DNA from: Acorus gramineus
Taxonomy: Eukaryota > Streptophyta > Magnoliopsida > Acorales > Acoraceae
Length of the DNA: 64,000 bases
Assembly (NCBI GenBank): GCA_030737835.1
Contig: CM060857.1
Location: 1,417,577 to 1,481,576 of the forward strand
Direction: 5' to 3'
Notes under the pieces: model-generated
Databases searched by the model: none
Seen by the model: the letters and a program-made list of their open reading frames with translations, nothing else
What the model was told of the DNA's origin: nothing
Made by a program: the position numbers and the translations under genes
Part shown: one piece after another, positions 1 through 11,671 of the stretch
Numbering within the stretch: position 1 is the first letter of the stretch
Layout: each line of letters begins with the position of its first letter

Positions 1-144
1 AAGCACGCCTATCAGCCTAAATGAAATAAGAGAATTAAATGAAAACAGAAAATTACTTTCTAGATTCACTAATAGACAATCACAAAATAATCCTGTACAA
101 CTGAGACTGCAAAATAAGACGGGTATAGGATTATAGCAATGAAC

Positions 145-3100
145 CTGACCAATTTCTTCCATGAAACTCCTTATCACTGGGCGGGTCCCAATACCCGTGG
201 ACCAGACAACCATTCCATATGGCAAATCAGTAACGGTATTTGCTCTATCAACCATGGTGATAGCTTTATCAGATACCTTGGTAACCTTATAGCCTAATTT
301 CACATCAATACCCTCCCTCTGGAACTTCTGTTCAGCAAATGCTGTGATCCGCTTGTCAAACCTACAAACCAATCAATGAAAATTATGAACTAAGATGCTA
401 ATAGGTGAAGCAATAACATGCAGATTGTTATGCAGCCTTATCCAAGGCCAAACATGACAAGATATGGTAATAGAAATGGTTGAACCTACAAGATACTAGA
501 TCTAAAAATGTGAATACCTGCAACAACCATCCGCAAATAAACTTTGGACTAGAATTTTTATTATGATTCATGCTACTCTCATTTAGCTAATTTCAGAAGA
601 ACAGCTCAGGCAAATTCATACTCACGCAGGAACAAATTGAGCCCTTTCAGGACTTATACAAAGGGAGACATCCAACAATTATGGCATAGTGACTTATCAA
701 CCAATATCAAGAAATTGATGCTGGGTGTGTTCAGGCCAGTCATTTGATTCATTAAGAATTCCACCCGCAAAATATCAAATAAAGGGCCAATTGTTGGTAT
801 TTCTCACTAAATGACGCGTACTGTGATCAATTGACAAAGATGAAATGATAAAATCAGTAGCACTCTAGACAACCATGTTGGACAATGGGAAAAAAAAGAG
901 AAAGAAGAAAAAATCTTTAGGCTATCAAGAGTACATCGGAACAGAGAACTAAATAACTTAATCCCATGTATTAAAATGAGTTGAAGCACCAAGCACACAA
1001 TACTTGTATATCAAACATGATCTCATTCTTGCATTCAGTCAGTAACAAAAAAAAGTGGGTGCTGAACTGAGAGTCTGTCCAAATAAAAAATATCATAGGA
1101 TAGAAAGGTCAAAGACTCAATTTGAAAGCATAATAATTAAATAGCTAAATTCAAAAAGTATTAGAATCACCACACCACCTCTTGTCAAATTGGTAGAGTT
1201 AGCCCTCATCAACTATGGGTCCTGAGTTTAAGTTTTCCTAGTGTCGATGGGAGAAGATGTAACAAGAAAAAGATTTTTACTACCAAAAAAAGCTATACCA
1301 GAATGACGAATGATCAAACTTGATGTTAGCAATGAAAGAAACAACAAAGAGCAAATGAGAATGACTTCTCCCTTACATGCTCAAGATATGCCCGCCTGCC
1401 TCAACAACTGTTATTCTCACAAGGTCACGAATGTTTGGATATATCTTGCCTACATCTTCAGTGAGAAAGTCGTGCAACTCTGCAGCAAATTCAACACCAG
1501 TTGGACCTCCACCAACAATAACAAACTGAAGATTTTTCCTCTTCTCCTCTTCACTCAAATTCGGGAGGTTGGCTTTCTCCAAACTGTCAATGACACTCCT
1601 CCTTATTCTCTGAGCATCTTCTACTTCCTGTATCAAGATTTGTACTTCAGAAAAAGCAAACAAGAAATTCAATATCTCTGTGAAGTAATGAAGGCAGTGA
1701 AAAATCATGGAGGTATATTCTATCAAACACACGATAGAGAACTTCAATGGACAACAATTAGTTGAATGCTTTCAAACAATCATTTGTGAGGAGCTAAAGT
1801 GGACCTTCAGAAAATGGCAATGCTCAACAACACCAGGTGTGTTAAATGTATTCGCTTTGGCTCCCATAGCAATCACCAAATAATCATAGTCAACCACAAA
1901 TTCTCCAGTCCCATTCAAATTGGACCCAGCATTAGCTTGACAGTGAACCTTCTTGTTAACTGGATCAATCTTGAAACATTCAGCTTCGCAGAACCTGACT
2001 TCTCCATTTTTCTGCAAATGAACACAATGTGAAGTAGAAAAACATGTCAGTAACTTGATTAATCCCTTGGCGAATAAAATATTGAAACATTGCCTAGCTG
2101 AGTGATCCATTAATAAAAATTTTGTAATCAAGGACCATGTCAAGAAATAAAAGAGGGATGCCACCACATCCAGTGTGTGATAGGGATGCCTATTCACTCA
2201 TGGAATGAAGTAGTGCCTTGGGAGAAACCTCCTCCCACCAGTACAAAGGGAAACCTACTATGGCAGCCATATTATCCGTTGACCTTGGTAATTAGGTTCC
2301 AAAAACAAACGAGATGAAAAGAAATTAAAAAACTACCTATGATGAGCAAACAACAGTCAACATCAGAAGCACAAAAGTGGAATAACACTCAATATTTCAC
2401 TGAATGAACAATAACATCATTGCTTCAATATCATTTGAAAAATAAAAATATCTACTTCTGATAACCAATTTTCTGAGTCTATATCTGAGAACATGTTTGC
2501 TGAGTGCACATATTCTTACCTTTTTTATAATTTTGCGGATCGGCTCAACAATGCTGCGTGCCTCCACGGTACCACAAGTCACACTTGGTAACAGAGGAGT
2601 AAATGCAAAGTAATTACGAGGTGATACCACTTGGATATCATACAAGGAGCCATCCAGATTTTTCAAGAAGCTAGTTCCAGCCCATCCAGTACCAAGTACA
2701 ACTAGTTTCTTCTTCTTAGGTTCTGTTTCAGATGACCGAACAATGCTTGCACCATGATCTGATTGTGACTCCGAGTATGCTATGAGACCTCCGCCGCTGT
2801 ACCCATAAATAGTGAATATACCAGCACAAATGACACATTAAAAAAAGCTCTCTTGTCTGGAACTTTTAGGACATGAAAACAATACCAAAGCGATAACACC
2901 AACAACTGAAGCTATGCAATATCTTAGGATACATCAAATTCATGAACTTTTCACACTTCTGTTGCTTAATTGGACTGGTAAACTAAAACAATCATTTCAA
3001 AAGTGAGCAGAGGTCTTGAAAAAACAAAAAAACAAAAAAATAAATAAAAATGGAAACATACATACAAAATAAATATCACAGGAATAGATGATTCATCCAA

Positions 3101-4806
3101 AAAAGCCAATGGAATATAGCTTCCTCTTCTTTCCAAGTTGCAACAAATAGTTATTTGAAAGTGAAAATCCACACTAGCATGCCGATATGGAAAATGTAGA
3201 CTAGCAAGACTTGATGTAAGGAAAAATCAGGTATTGCAAGAAGATATAAGGAAATGAACGACATTCCATTCCTCTTGTCAGCCAAAAATCAAAGTAAACC
3301 GTTTCTGTGCACAGATCATAAAACAACTGCACGTTGTGTGAATCATGAGACACCAAATAAACATTACATGATCACAACACCACTTATAAATCAGAGCAAA
3401 AGTTCGACAATTAAAAACAGAACCAATGCATGACTGGAGAACTAATGAACAATGAAAAAAAAAACGAAGGAACAGATAAAATTACCCTTCCTATGGTAAT
3501 AAAAAGACGCCCTTTTAAACCAGTCCGGCAATCCTATCATCAAATCATGCTTTTTTAATCCAAACTTTAAAAATCGGTGGTTCAATTTGTTCTTCACTAT
3601 TAAGGGAGTAAAAAAAAAACTAAATTGTTGGAAATATATATATGGGAAAAATGTGATCTAAATTTGGATAGTCCTTGCTAGATCCCATCAGCTTGCATCA
3701 GTAGTCAATGAAATACCGACACGTTTTGTTTTTTTTAAAAAAAAAAAAAGAAGAAAGAGAGAGAGAGAGACCAACACGTGTATAAGATGTGAATATTATG
3801 ACAATTTTAAACTAATAAATTCAAAGTGTTGTTATTAATGCAATAATGTTTTGCCATTTTTTAAAATAAATGAATGCATTTATGATTTTTTTTTTTTTTT
3901 GCTGTTAGACATTACAAATGATAGATATGTCTTGTCATTTTTGTTCCTTTATTTCTTTTAGACCCCGTTTGGATCCATGGTGGGGAGGATTTTGCGACGG
4001 GAAACTCCATGTAAAACCACCGCGGATCCAAAAAAAAATCCACGTCTGCGTTTGAAACTGAAAATTGCTTTAATAGGCAAAAACGACTCACATTTGAGGT
4101 GCCTGCAAAACAACGATTATGTACCGCCCATGGCTTTACCCAACACGGAGATTGAGGCCGCGGTCCCAAACGGGCCCTTAGTCTATAAGAATACTTTCTA
4201 AAACTAGTTTTCCATAGAGAGAAAAAAAGTTCATTTTTTTTTTCAGCTTCAACATTCTCTGTCTATTTGTGGGCATCGATTATAGAAGAATTCGGTTCGA
4301 AAACTCCACCTTGGAAAGTTCATGGAATCTAGCAAGTCATGAATCATACACAGGGAATGAATCAAGTCACTGAAACTCTTTATGTATGTATGGAGGACAC
4401 ATATATATTCATTTAAATGAAAACAACTCTTACATGTCTCTCCACCATGGATTCCTGACCTATTTTCTATTAATTTCATTTCATATTTTAATTTTATTGA
4501 ATCTTGATATAAATTATTTTTATAAAATCTGAAGAAAAAAAAATCCAACATACAGTACACAACAAACACATGATGATGCACTCCCAAAATATTAAAAAAA
4601 TTAAAAAAAGAAGCTCTACATGATCTGATTCTAACCAGGCAATCGAGATCCCAAAATCACATCGAAATCAACAACGAAACATCTAAAAAGACAAAACAGA
4701 ATCGAAGAGCAAACCTGACAGCGACGAGGACGACGACCTTAGGAACCATGGAGTTCCTCTTGAGGGCTTGAGAGACTCCATCGAAGATGAACGAAGCGAA
4801 TCGCAT
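145..4806 (-). CDS. NDB: External alternative (type II) NADH:ubiquinone oxidoreductase, NDB family, 5' part
   Basis: Rotenone-insensitive flavoenzyme that in this family oxidises cytosolic NADH at the outer face of the inner mitochondrial membrane and passes electrons to ubiquinone without pumping protons. Exons read by eye: 4806-4715, 2796-2520, 2011-1805, 1627-1377 and 361-145; all joins are GT-AG and in frame, giving residues 1-348. Start chosen because the N-terminus ([10 protein letters not shown]) runs into a hydrophobic stretch and [10 protein letters not shown] as in plant NDBs. The FAD-binding motif GTGWAG is at residues 66-71, and the second Rossmann motif GGGPTG at 231-236. The residue ending the second strand is Glu268 (TVVEAG); in this family an acidic residue there goes with NADH rather than NADPH preference, so an NDB2/3/4-type enzyme is favoured over NDB1. 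The remaining roughly 230 residues, including the region where an EF-hand would sit, lie before base 1. Intron 1 (about 1.9 kb) carries a MITE. Confidence 0.95.
1176..1262 (+). repeat. Possible tRNA-derived SINE fragment in NDB intron 4
   Basis: The stretch has a tRNA-like layout: an A-box-like segment (AAATTGGTAGAGTTAG) and about 30 bases later GGGTCCTGAGTTTAAGTTTT, which looks like a decayed B box. No clear tail or target duplication was found, so this is tentative. Confidence 0.3.
3961..4177. mobile_element. PIF/Harbinger-type MITE in NDB intron 1
   Basis: A 217-bp element with imperfect terminal inverted repeats: GACCCCGTTTGGATCC at the left and, as reverse complement of the right end, GGGCCCGTTTGGGACC (12 of 16 match). 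It is flanked by the 3-bp duplication TTA (3958-3960 and 4178-4180), the size and sequence expected of PIF/Harbinger (Tourist-like) elements. The inside is GC-richer than the host intron. Open frames over it are not genes. Confidence 0.75.
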
Positions 4807-4970
4807 TGTTTTTGTTCTTTTTTTTTTTTTAGGTTTAGAAAAACTGAAATAGAAAAAGCGAGAGCGAGCGATGGAGGAAGAGAAGAAGGAAGAAGAAGAG
4901 TGAGATCTGAAAAAAACAGAGAGGGAGCCGCGAAAGACGTGATCGAATAAACGGTCCCGATTTGCTCTTC

Positions 4971-4980
4971 CCTTTTTATA
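4971..4980 (-). promoter_or_regulatory. TATA box of the NDB gene
   Basis: Minus-strand TATAAAAAGG lies 165 bases upstream of the ATG at 4806. Transcription would start near 4945, giving a 5' UTR of about 140 bases. Confidence 0.6.
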
Positions 4981-5099
4981 CGGGCACGCGTCTTGGAGCG
5001 AGAGCTTCCACGAACCAGTCTTCCGTGTTTTTTTAAAAAATGTTTTTTTTGGTCGATCTTTTGTTCCTTTTGCACGTTTTTGGGAGTGTGTTCACCTCC

Positions 5100-5590
5100 G
5101 GTGAGACTTAAGGTGGTAAACTTTTTACAAAAACATAAAGGCGGAAATTAATTAAGAGTCATGGAAACACCTATCTATTATTTTTAGGTTCTTGAAAATT
5201 TTTAAAATTTTTTTTAAGTTCGTAAGCTGGTAAAAAATTATTTTTAGGTTTCTTCAATCAAATATTGTTCAAAAATACTAAAAATGTTCTTGTCTAATTA
5301 TGCGAATGTTGATAATGTATTAGAAAGTATTAACAATGTATTTGAGATACTTAACAATGTACTGATGAGTGTTTATAATGTATTGAAATAATTTTATTTT
5401 TGTGAGGATTAATAATGTATCGAGGAGTGTCAATAATGTACTGAAAAATACTTAACAATACATTGAATAGTGTTGAATTTTTTACTAAAATAATTAGATG
5501 AGGAACATTTTTAATATTTTTAAAAAACATTCGATTGGAGAAATACATTTTCACTGCGTTAGGATCTAAAAAAAAGGAATTTTACACTTT
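5100..5590. repeat. Dispersed AT-rich repeat with a short tandem core
   Basis: Both ends carry GAAATTAATTAA-like sequence in inverted orientation. The core (about 5310-5480) repeats a roughly 25-bp unit of the form taataatgtaTtgagagtg. Related sequence recurs at 36,420-36,610 and, for the outer part, at 7,140-7,460. A non-autonomous transposon is likely, but no target duplication was identified. Confidence 0.45.
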
Positions 5591-5599
5591 TAATTAATT

Positions 5600-6960
5600 T
5601 CTCAAAAAAAAAAAATGCAACAAACAAAACCACCATGATGTTTGGGGACCATCCAATGAACGGTCAGGATGATTTGAGTGCTAGAAGAGAAGGAAAATCA
5701 AGGGGACAAAGATCCGACGTCCCCAATTTAACCGGAGATTTGCGTTACTTTATGAATTCGCTTTCACCCACCCAAATAATTTGGAGAATCCGCAAGAGTT
5801 TCTAGAAACGCAGCTCAGCTTACGTGATGGACTTTCCTTCTTTGACTGGTCTAATTTATTATATGTATTTCTAACCAACATGTAAATACAATAACCTCCT
5901 ACTTATATTGCACTTGCTTTACATCACATGCACTCATTTCATCTAAAAATTTATTCAAATAGTTTATTTGATTGTAATTGAGTTTAAACTTGTAGTTTTG
6001 AACATATACATAACAAAGATGTTGATGTGTACAGAAATCAGAATTGATAGAGAAGACATCAAAAGATCACCTAAATTGGAACACTAGTTTGATGCTAGTC
6101 ATAGAGTTTCTAACACTTAAGTTAGAAATGCATGTATAATTAACTAGAATAATTATACAATGAAAATGTCCATACCTTTTCTTGCAGGATTTATATGTAG
6201 AGTAAAAATCAAAAGTGGATCACCACGTGATATATCTCGACAATGAATCATAACAAACTTTAGATCATGAGAACGATTACCGAATATGGTCATATTTTGA
6301 GGGACAATTTCCTACCACCGTAGTTTGATGGGCTTAAAAAACCTAAAAGTGTAACTTGCATGTGGATATGTGATGTTTGCTGGAAACTTGTTATTTTATC
6401 ATTCCACAATTTTATTAAATATTTGTATGAACACAATTGTTTTTGAAAAATGTTGGGGATACAGAAGATCGGTTATGTTAGACAAAGAGAACCAAATACT
6501 ATTGAACAAATAAATGGGAAGTGGTGATTAGTCAAATACATCAACCATTCGCAAGTGAGCGAAGCGAAGTTCTTTTGCACGACGAATAAAGGATGGATCG
6601 GTTGCTTAATAACTTAGTGAGAACTTCTTCAAACTCAAAAAAATCCCAAAAAGTTCATCCTCCAAGTCCACAGATCCCAGGTATGATGCTCCTCGACCTA
6701 CGAATGATGGCACCCTAGTTCCTGTATACCCCCATATAGTGTTTTAAGACCCTCTCAAAGGCATCGACAAATAATAGAATTTTTGCCTTTGTTTCTGTAC
6801 CTCAATTGTTATAAAATAATCTTCTTAAAATAAATAAAAAACAATTCTAACTCGTCATGTGGATTGGCCCACAAACAATAAATATTATCTAATTGAATAA
6901 ACCACTCTGTTTTCCTTTTTTTTTTTTTTTTCTACAAAACAAAACAGTGTAAAGAGTTGA
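5600..6960. other. Intergenic DNA, no gene seen
   Basis: No coding sequence, RNA gene or clear transposon ends recognised. A TTCTAGAAAC motif near 5810 resembles a heat-shock element, but no gene start is next to it. Confidence 0.5.
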
Positions 6961-6968
6961 AATGATTT

Positions 6969-7140
6969 AAGGCTCTGTTTGGTTCTGCTTTTAAATAAGT
7001 AGAAAATTAAAAAAACTGGCTTAATTAAAAAATTATTTTCAATTTTTAGTACAAAAAAATTGATTTTTAAAAAGCGAAAAAAATCTGTTTTTCAAAAATC
7101 AATTTTATTTAAACAACTTTATTCAAAATCTTATTTTTCA
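6969..7140. repeat. Possible MITE left end without a visible right end
   Basis: GGCTCTGTTTGGTTCTGC following TTTAA resembles a PIF/Harbinger or hAT terminal repeat; the AT-rich interior resembles 56,480-56,840. A matching inverted right end was not found nearby. Confidence 0.3.
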
Positions 7141-7460
7141 AATGGACCCATTAGAAACCTAAAAAAAACTTACAAATTTTCAAGGACCAAAAAATAATAG
7201 ATGGGTGACTACATGGACCCCTAATTAAGTTTCTTTTTTTTTTTTTTTGTAAAAGTTCACCACATTTAGAGATCTAAAAAAATTTAAAAATTTTCATAAA
7301 ATAATAGATGAGTGACTACATAGACCCCTAATTAATTTCCTTCTTTTTTGTTTTTGTAAAAAGTTCACCACCTTTAGTGACCTAAAAAAAAACTTACAAA
7401 TACCTAAAAATAATAGATGGACGACTACAGAGGTCCCTAATTAATTTTCTTTTCTTTTTT
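7140..7460. repeat. Three tandem copies of a roughly 110-bp unit
   Basis: Each unit runs: ctaaaaaaaac, an AATAATAGATG segment, GACTACA, a (T/A)(G/A)GACCCCTAATTAA-like segment, a T-rich tract, then GTTCACCAC. Three degenerate copies follow each other. A single related unit is at 36,530-36,610. Confidence 0.7.
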
Positions 7461-7664
7461 TTTCTTTTGAAAAAAAGGCAGGCAACAATAATATTAAATA
7501 TGTGCAACAAAAAGGTTATGTTCTTTTCACCATAATGGAGAGTACAAAACGAGTGAGACTGTACAAAGCCCGCTTCACAGCTTTGATTCATAGATTATGG
7601 GTTAGAATTGTTTGTCTGTAAACTAGAATTTGATCAAATTTATAACTAAACACATTTTAAATAA

Positions 7665-8621
7665 GGGTTAAAGACATTTAAGTCTCTACAAACATGAAAA
7701 AATTCATATAAGTCCCTACTAAAATTAGGACAGACGTACGAGTCCCTGAAAACTAAAAAAAACTCAATTATCATCCCTAAGTTAAATTTTCATCCAAATG
7801 TAACAGAATATTCCTAGAATATTCTATCACATATAATTGTGTAGACATCGAAGTCCTTATAAACAGTCATAAAGACAAATTAGTCCCTGCAAAAGATAAA
7901 ATTGCCCCTAAAAGACTTTTACATTAAATTGTGTATATATTGTAGTCCATATAAATAATCAGAAAGACAAATTAGTCCCCATAAAAGACAAAATTGCACT
8001 TGAAAGACTTTTACATATAATTGAATAGACATTACAGTCCTTATAAACAATCGTAAAGACAAATTGGTCCCTCTAAAAGACAAAAATACCCTTAAAGAAT
8101 TTTTACATTTAATTGTACAGACATTGCAATTTAAAAATTAAATACCCTCTAAAATACTGCAATTTCTACACAATTAAATGTAAAAATTCTTCAGGGGCAT
8201 TTTTATCTTTTACATATACCAATTTGTCTTTCCGATTATTTATAAGGACTGTAATATCTATCCAATTAAATGTAAAAATCTTTTAGGGACAATTTTGCCT
8301 TTTGCAAGGACTAATTTGTCTTTATGATTGTTTACAGGGATTGCAATGTGTACACAATTTAATGTAAAAGTCTTTCAGGGGTAATTTTATTTTTTGTAGG
8401 GACTAATTTGTCTTTATGACTGTTTATAAGGATTTCAATGTCAACACAATTATATGTGACAGAATATTCTGGGAATATTCCGTTAAGTTTGGATAGAAAT
8501 TTAACTTAGGAATGATAATTGAATTTTTCTGGATTTTCAGGGACTTGTATGTCTGTCGTAATTTTAGTAGAGACTTATATAAGTTTTCCCATGTTTTTAA
8601 GGACTTAGATGTTTTTAATCC
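7665..8621. mobile_element. MULE-type hairpin MITE (copy 1), 957 bp
   Basis: Almost the whole element is one inverted repeat centred near 8143. The left end starts GGGTTAAAGACATTTAAGTC and the reverse complement of the right end is GGATTAAAAACATCTAAGTC. A perfect 9-bp target duplication TTTAAATAA flanks it (7656-7664 and 8622-8630), the hallmark length of Mutator-like elements. Each arm contains about three tandem copies of a roughly 93-bp unit (kernel gacaaattagtccctgcaaa). It has no coding capacity. A second copy is at 27,419-28,723. Confidence 0.85.
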
Positions 8622-8984
8622 TTTAAATAAATAACAAGAATTTAGCTGTCATTTTGTCATTGATGGTAGTCAATTTTATGGTTACGTGTGTTGCGTCGAG
8701 ATCCCTGAGGCAGGTACATATTAACAGATCATGGTTTGAGGAAGAGAGGGCGACGAATGCCCCCGGGTATGAATCTCTCCTACTAGTTTGTTTTTGTCTG
8801 TTGTTTTATAAAATAAATAAATAAATCCTTATGTTAATTGTCACATTTGAGAATCTTATGACTACATTTTAACTTATTATTTGAAAATATGTTTTAATAT
8901 GTTTATGTTATTTGAAAAAGAGAGATGCTGTAAATAATGTTCATGTTATAGAATAATAGAAGAAGACTCATGAGAGGTTGATAT

Positions 8985-9115
8985 AACAACAAGGATAAGG
9001 CATACAATTGAAACCCACTACGGGCTAAGCACATCCCAAGAAAGGGATTAACCGGGGGTTGAACTCATGACAGTGTTTTGAGATGTGGAGAAGCAGTCTT
9101 TTCCATCGGGCCCTT
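8985..9115 (-). repeat. tRNA-derived SINE-like fragment
   Basis: Reading the minus strand, GGGCCCGATGG resembles a pol III A box (9103-9113) and GAGTTCAACCCCC an intact B box (9054-9066), spaced as in a tRNA promoter. The rest does not fold as a tRNA, so a SINE head is more likely than a tRNA gene. Confidence 0.5.
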
Positions 9116-9892
9116 AAAAATAGTAGTTAATGTTATGATTTAAAATATATTTTATTTTTACAATACTTTTTAGTCCAAAAATAAGTTCATATCTTTAACC
9201 CCTGTTTGAATTCACAATTTATTCTTGAATATATAATTACTCTGATTGTACTTTAAATTATTTTAATTAAAAAACATAAAAATAATTTTTTATTATTTGA
9301 ATCCAATATAAATAAAGATTTATAAAAAATGAACAAATAATGATAATTAATTTAATATATAATTTATTATATTAAAGATGATAACATTTAATTTAACAAT
9401 AAGCTCTTAATTTTTTTTAATAGAATAATATAAAATAATTTTAATTCTAAACTGACACTGCAAAAGTGCAAACCCAATATAAAAAAACCTAATAGTCCTT
9501 GAACAATTACCCACGTCACAATTAATTACGAATCCATGTGGTTAAGACCATACCCATCATACCTATTAACACGTTACCATTTTTAAGAGTGTTCAAAGAG
9601 GCTTTGCATTTGTCAAAGACCACTCAAGAAACTTCCAATAGACACCATACTCTACCAATTTCTCACGAGTATAAATGATAAACGAACCAAACAAATCGAG
9701 ATTTGATATTTTCCAACTCACTTCATTTATAAACCAACAAACCAAGCCAAGTTCACGAGTATAACGTTCCTCTTCTTTTTAAGTTTTTCAAAGATAAAAA
9801 ATAAAATTTTAACTTAAATGAACAAAGATCATAACTTTGTATTTGTATTGATTTAATATTCAATTAAATTTTTTATAACACAAGTAGTCAAG

Positions 9893-10362
9893 TAGAGGTG
9901 GTAAACGATCCGAACAAGCAGCCGAGCTTTGACCTGCTCAGGCTCGACTCGTTTAGTATCAAGCTCGGCTCGAGAACGAGCTTCATTTTATGTTGAAACG
10001 ACTCGTTGAGCTCGTGAAAAGTTCGGTTAAAGCTCGGCTCGACTCGTTTGTTAAACAAGCCAAGCTGAAACTCGAATCAAGGCTCCACTCGGGCTCATTT
10101 AGGTAAAAAAAATCTTGTTTAACATTTGAGAAGTCACATTTCATAAATCACAACACCTTATACATGTGAAAGTAACATAAGTTCGGACTCGGGCTCGGCT
10201 CGTTAACCTTTTTTCAATTAAATAAACGAGCTCGACTTGTTTACAAACCAAGCTTTAAAAATTCAAGCTCGGCTCGTTTGTCTAATCGAACAAACCTGAA
10301 CGAGTTTTAACCGAGCCAAGCCCGAGCAAAACCCGAGCTGCTCAACTCGTTTACCAGCCCTA
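9893..10362. mobile_element. hAT-type MITE, 470 bp, rich in GAGCTCGGCTCG-like repeats
   Basis: Ends are TAGAGGTGGTAAACGA (left) and, reverse-complemented, TAGGGCTGGTAAACGA (right). The flanking 8-mers tagtcaag (9885-9892) and aaatcaag (10363-10370) agree at 6 of 8, consistent with an aged 8-bp hAT duplication. The interior carries many inverted copies of aagctcggctcg and is strongly self-complementary. No transposase is encoded. Confidence 0.7.
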
Positions 10363-10370
10363 AAATCAAG

Positions 10371-11030
10371 TTTGAATATAAAATAAAACTCTATCCAATT
10401 CCTGAACCTAACCGAGCTTTAAAGATTATTCAAGTTCATTCATTTGTCTAATTTAACAAGTTTGAACAAACTCAAACTGAGCCAAACCCAAACGACTTGG
10501 TTTGTTTACCAACCATAGCCATGAGTCCAAATTCACATTAATAACAAACGACCATTTGAAGAAAACTAGGTTTAAAACGTTGTTTCTTCTCCATCCATCA
10601 TCACATTATCAGTAGTTGAACTGAGTATAGGGCATCCAGTATGATTTGAGTATAGAGTGCATCCAGTATCCGAGTATCTGCATCCACCAAACACTTCACA
10701 CTTGATTCGCATAAGGAAAATGTCACACAAATGGCAAATATTTTTATTTTTTAAAAAATGATATCAGAGATCTATATCTCAAAATATTATATGGGGAATA
10801 TAGAACTGCATTCGTGACTCGAAAAAAAAAATGAGTGTAGCAAGTCTCTTTTCAGAATAAGTGCAGCATAATGTTACGAAAAGTGTGGTTGGAAAACACA
10901 TTTGTTAGGAATTCTTAATTAAAAAAAAAATTGTTACAAGTTTTAATAATTTTCATGAATATAAAGATGAACTACCATTAACAAGCATGAAAGATAGGTA
11001 TGAAATATTGTGCTGGCATTTAACTCCAAT
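10371..11030. other. Intergenic DNA, no gene seen
   Basis: AT-rich sequence without a recognised gene. 10,380-10,520 contains a few decayed copies of the cgagctttaaa motif of the neighbouring hAT-type element. Confidence 0.5.
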
Positions 11031-11211
11031 CTCATGTCAGTAAAAGAAGAAGCTGATGGCAGCACCAAATAAATTTCTGAGTTTATCAGCCTCCATGTTC
11101 AAGGTATAATTACTGGAGGATAGTGAAACTCAAATTGTGATAATCCTGAAGTCATGAATACAACAATGTCATTAGAACCTTTAAAACAATATATATCAAA
11201 ATGATTTTCAG

Positions 11212-11325
11212 TGCCTCAGTTGAATCCATTAATCTCATAAGAGCAGAGCTTCCCCAAGTGGTTCTCCCTGAAACAGGGTCTTGGTTCCACTAGGCCTCAC
11301 CTATATGGATATATCATCACTAGCA
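11212..11325 (-). ncRNA. Box C/D snoRNA-like unit C (about 114 nt)
   Basis: Minus strand: TGCT, box C GTGATGA (11,320-11,314), the same CCCTGTTTCAGGG hairpin as unit B, box D CTGA (11,219-11,216), then GGCA. The ends pair as TGCT/GGCA. It differs from unit B mainly in the loops while boxes, ends and central hairpin are kept, which suggests selection on RNA structure. Confidence 0.6.
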
Positions 11326-11429
11326 AAATCCCACATAACAATCTATTTAAAACAATATATGCTCTCTAAACTATAGATTATAATTATAAACTAAAGAAAT
11401 TTCATGAGCAATTACATAACATGAATTAA

Positions 11430-11546
11430 ATGCCTCAGTTGTATCCATTAATCTCATATGAATATAGCTTCACCAAGGTGGTTCTCCCTGAAACAGGGTC
11501 CTGGTTTGGCTATACCTCACTCAGATGGATATATCATCACTGACAT
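11430..11546 (-). ncRNA. Box C/D snoRNA-like unit B (about 117 nt)
   Basis: Minus strand: ATGTC, box C GTGATGA (11,540-11,534), a CTGA that could be D', the hairpin CCCTGTTTCAGGG, then box D CTGA (11,438-11,435) and GGCAT. ATGTC and GGCAT can pair as a 5-bp terminal stem. Just inside the boxes TATCCAT can pair with ATGGATA, which is unusual for a plain methylation guide. It is a paralogue of unit C, 218 bp away. Confidence 0.6.
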
Positions 11547-11671
11547 GATCCAACAAAAAATATTATAAATAACTATTAAAGTCACATATATAGCTAAAAT
11601 TTGATTTAGAAACCATTCAGTTTTTCATGTAATATAAAAATCATAAAATGCAATGCTGGAAATTATGGGAA

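Noticed and set aside
1310-1765. 151-codon plus-strand frame
   Set aside because: It lies antisense to NDB exon 4 and its introns; the minus strand gives the recognised protein.
5791-5815. Heat-shock element
   Set aside because: TTCTAGAA is short and common by chance, and no gene starts nearby.
8985-9115. tRNA gene
   Set aside because: A/B-box-like words are present, but no acceptor stem or anticodon arm can be formed; a SINE-like piece is more likely.
9196-9480. Another PIF-type MITE starting at cccctgtttgaattcac
   Set aside because: No inverted right end or duplication found.
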